A stretch of DNA of 6,021 bases from Planctomycetales bacterium (lineage in GTDB: Bacteria > Planctomycetota > Planctomycetia > Isosphaerales > Isosphaeraceae). The stretch lies in the NCBI GenBank assembly GCA_027435495.1, contig DAHZZC010000398.1, positions 1 to 6,021 on the forward strand, written 5' to 3'. Of the stretch, positions 5,763 through 6,021 are shown one piece after another (the first letter of the stretch is position 1; the number at the start of each line of letters is the position of its first letter). Below the pieces are notes generated by a model. It saw nothing but the letters and a program-made list of their open reading frames with translations, made no database searches and was not told the DNA's origin. The position numbers and the translations under genes were made by a program.

Positions 5763-5834
5763 GAGGGACGGAGAATTGCGAGGATCAGCCCCCTTCGTTG
5801 AGGACCGGGCCAGGATGAGACGAGGAATTGACTG

Positions 5835-6021
5835 ATGGAACTCGTCATCCGACGAACCGAGGGTCTCGATAACGGCTCACAAGAGGTCGAGGTGGTCGAG
5901 CGAAAAGGGCTGGGCCACCCCGATTCCCTCTGCGATGCGCTCGCTGATGAGTTCAGCCAGGCTCTCTGCCAGTATACTTTCGATCGATTCGGGCTGGTCT
6001 TGCATCACAACGTCGACAAGG
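5835..6021 (+). CDS. Archaeal-type S-adenosylmethionine synthetase (methionine adenosyltransferase), N-terminal part
   Basis: Makes S-adenosylmethionine from methionine and ATP in the cytoplasm. Only the first 62 codons and one base lie in the window; the archaeal-type family is about 400 residues. Seen: EVVERKGLGHPDSLCDALAD (19-38), with the GHPDS motif at 27-31, and FGLVLHHNVDK (52-62) at the edge; both are hallmarks of the archaeal MAT family (AdoMet_Synthase), which differs strongly in sequence from ordinary bacterial MetK. The start is supported by GAGGA 8 bases upstream of the ATG. It is divergent from the small-protein operon and shares a 289-bp intergenic region full of inverted repeats. 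Whether the organism also has a standard metK cannot be seen here, so the gene may be either the main SAM source or a second, dedicated one. Confidence 0.93.
   Translation, partial: MELVIRRTEGLDNGSQEVEVVERKGLGHPDSLCDALADEFSQALCQYTFDRFGLVLHHNVDK

Larger units (their letters stand above)
5546..5834. other. Divergent intergenic region rich in inverted repeats
   Basis: This 289-bp region separates the minus-strand small-protein gene from the plus-strand SAM synthetase gene. It holds, in order: a hairpin beside the minus-strand ribosome binding site (5566-5584), an intrinsic terminator facing minus (5594-5629), another hairpin (5649-5667), a minus-strand promoter candidate (5681-5708), nested inverted repeats (5692-5738) and a further hairpin (5741-5762). 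An open frame of 63 codons on the minus strand (5657-5848) crosses it but has no ribosome binding site and no recognisable features. No matching promoter with good hexamers was found for the plus-strand gene. Confidence 0.7.

Noticed and set aside
5748..5776. Possible plus-strand promoter TTGCTG-17-GAGAAT for the SAM synthetase gene
   Set aside because: The -10 match is weak and the -35 overlaps a hairpin; not enough to call.
5657..5848. Minus-strand open frame of 63 codons ending near the leader terminator
   Set aside because: It would give the terminator a gene to end, but it has no ribosome binding site, starts inside the SAM synthetase gene in antisense, spans the promoter and inverted repeats, and shows no recognisable protein features.

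Overview
The window is high-GC bacterial DNA carrying five genes. Four lie on the minus strand: a quinol-type nitric oxide reductase cut off by the left edge, a three-domain acyltransferase/acyl carrier/acyl-ACP synthetase protein, a phosphoribosyltransferase-family protein, and a small 89-residue protein. The fifth is the first 62 codons of an archaeal-type S-adenosylmethionine synthetase on the plus strand, cut off by the right edge. The archaeal-type MAT, the Aas-like protein with a built-in carrier domain, and the type of small protein together suggest a planctomycete, perhaps of the Isosphaera/Singulisphaera kind. That placement is an inference from protein style, since the window has no rRNA or other phylogenetic marker.

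Layout from left to right: 1-1491 is the N-terminal two thirds of qNor (minus). 1492-1818 is a non-coding spacer that probably holds the qNor promoter, with a 17-bp-spaced hexamer pair and two 8-bp direct repeats exactly 20 bp apart. 1819-4515 is the PlsC-ACP-AMP ligase protein (minus). 4516-4594 is a short gap. 4595-5257 is the phosphoribosyltransferase (minus, strong ribosome binding site). 5276-5545 is the small protein (minus). 5546-5834 is a divergent intergenic region rich in inverted repeats. 5835-6021 is the start of the SAM synthetase (plus).

The small protein and the phosphoribosyltransferase are 18 bp apart and very likely cotranscribed. The ligase/acyltransferase follows after 79 bp and may belong to the same transcript. 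A minus-strand promoter candidate (about 5681-5708) feeds this group. Between it and the first start codon lies a convincing intrinsic terminator (stem 5600-5629, six U after it), with one more hairpin on each side. This is the layout expected of an attenuated leader, or of a short independent RNA of about 80 nt, and it is the most interesting non-coding signal here. On the protein side, the best lead is the fusion of an acyl carrier domain between the acyltransferase and the acyl-activating enzyme. It suggests a self-contained route that activates a fatty acid, loads it onto the internal carrier and transfers it to a lysophospholipid. No mobile elements, CRISPR arrays, tRNA or rRNA genes were seen.
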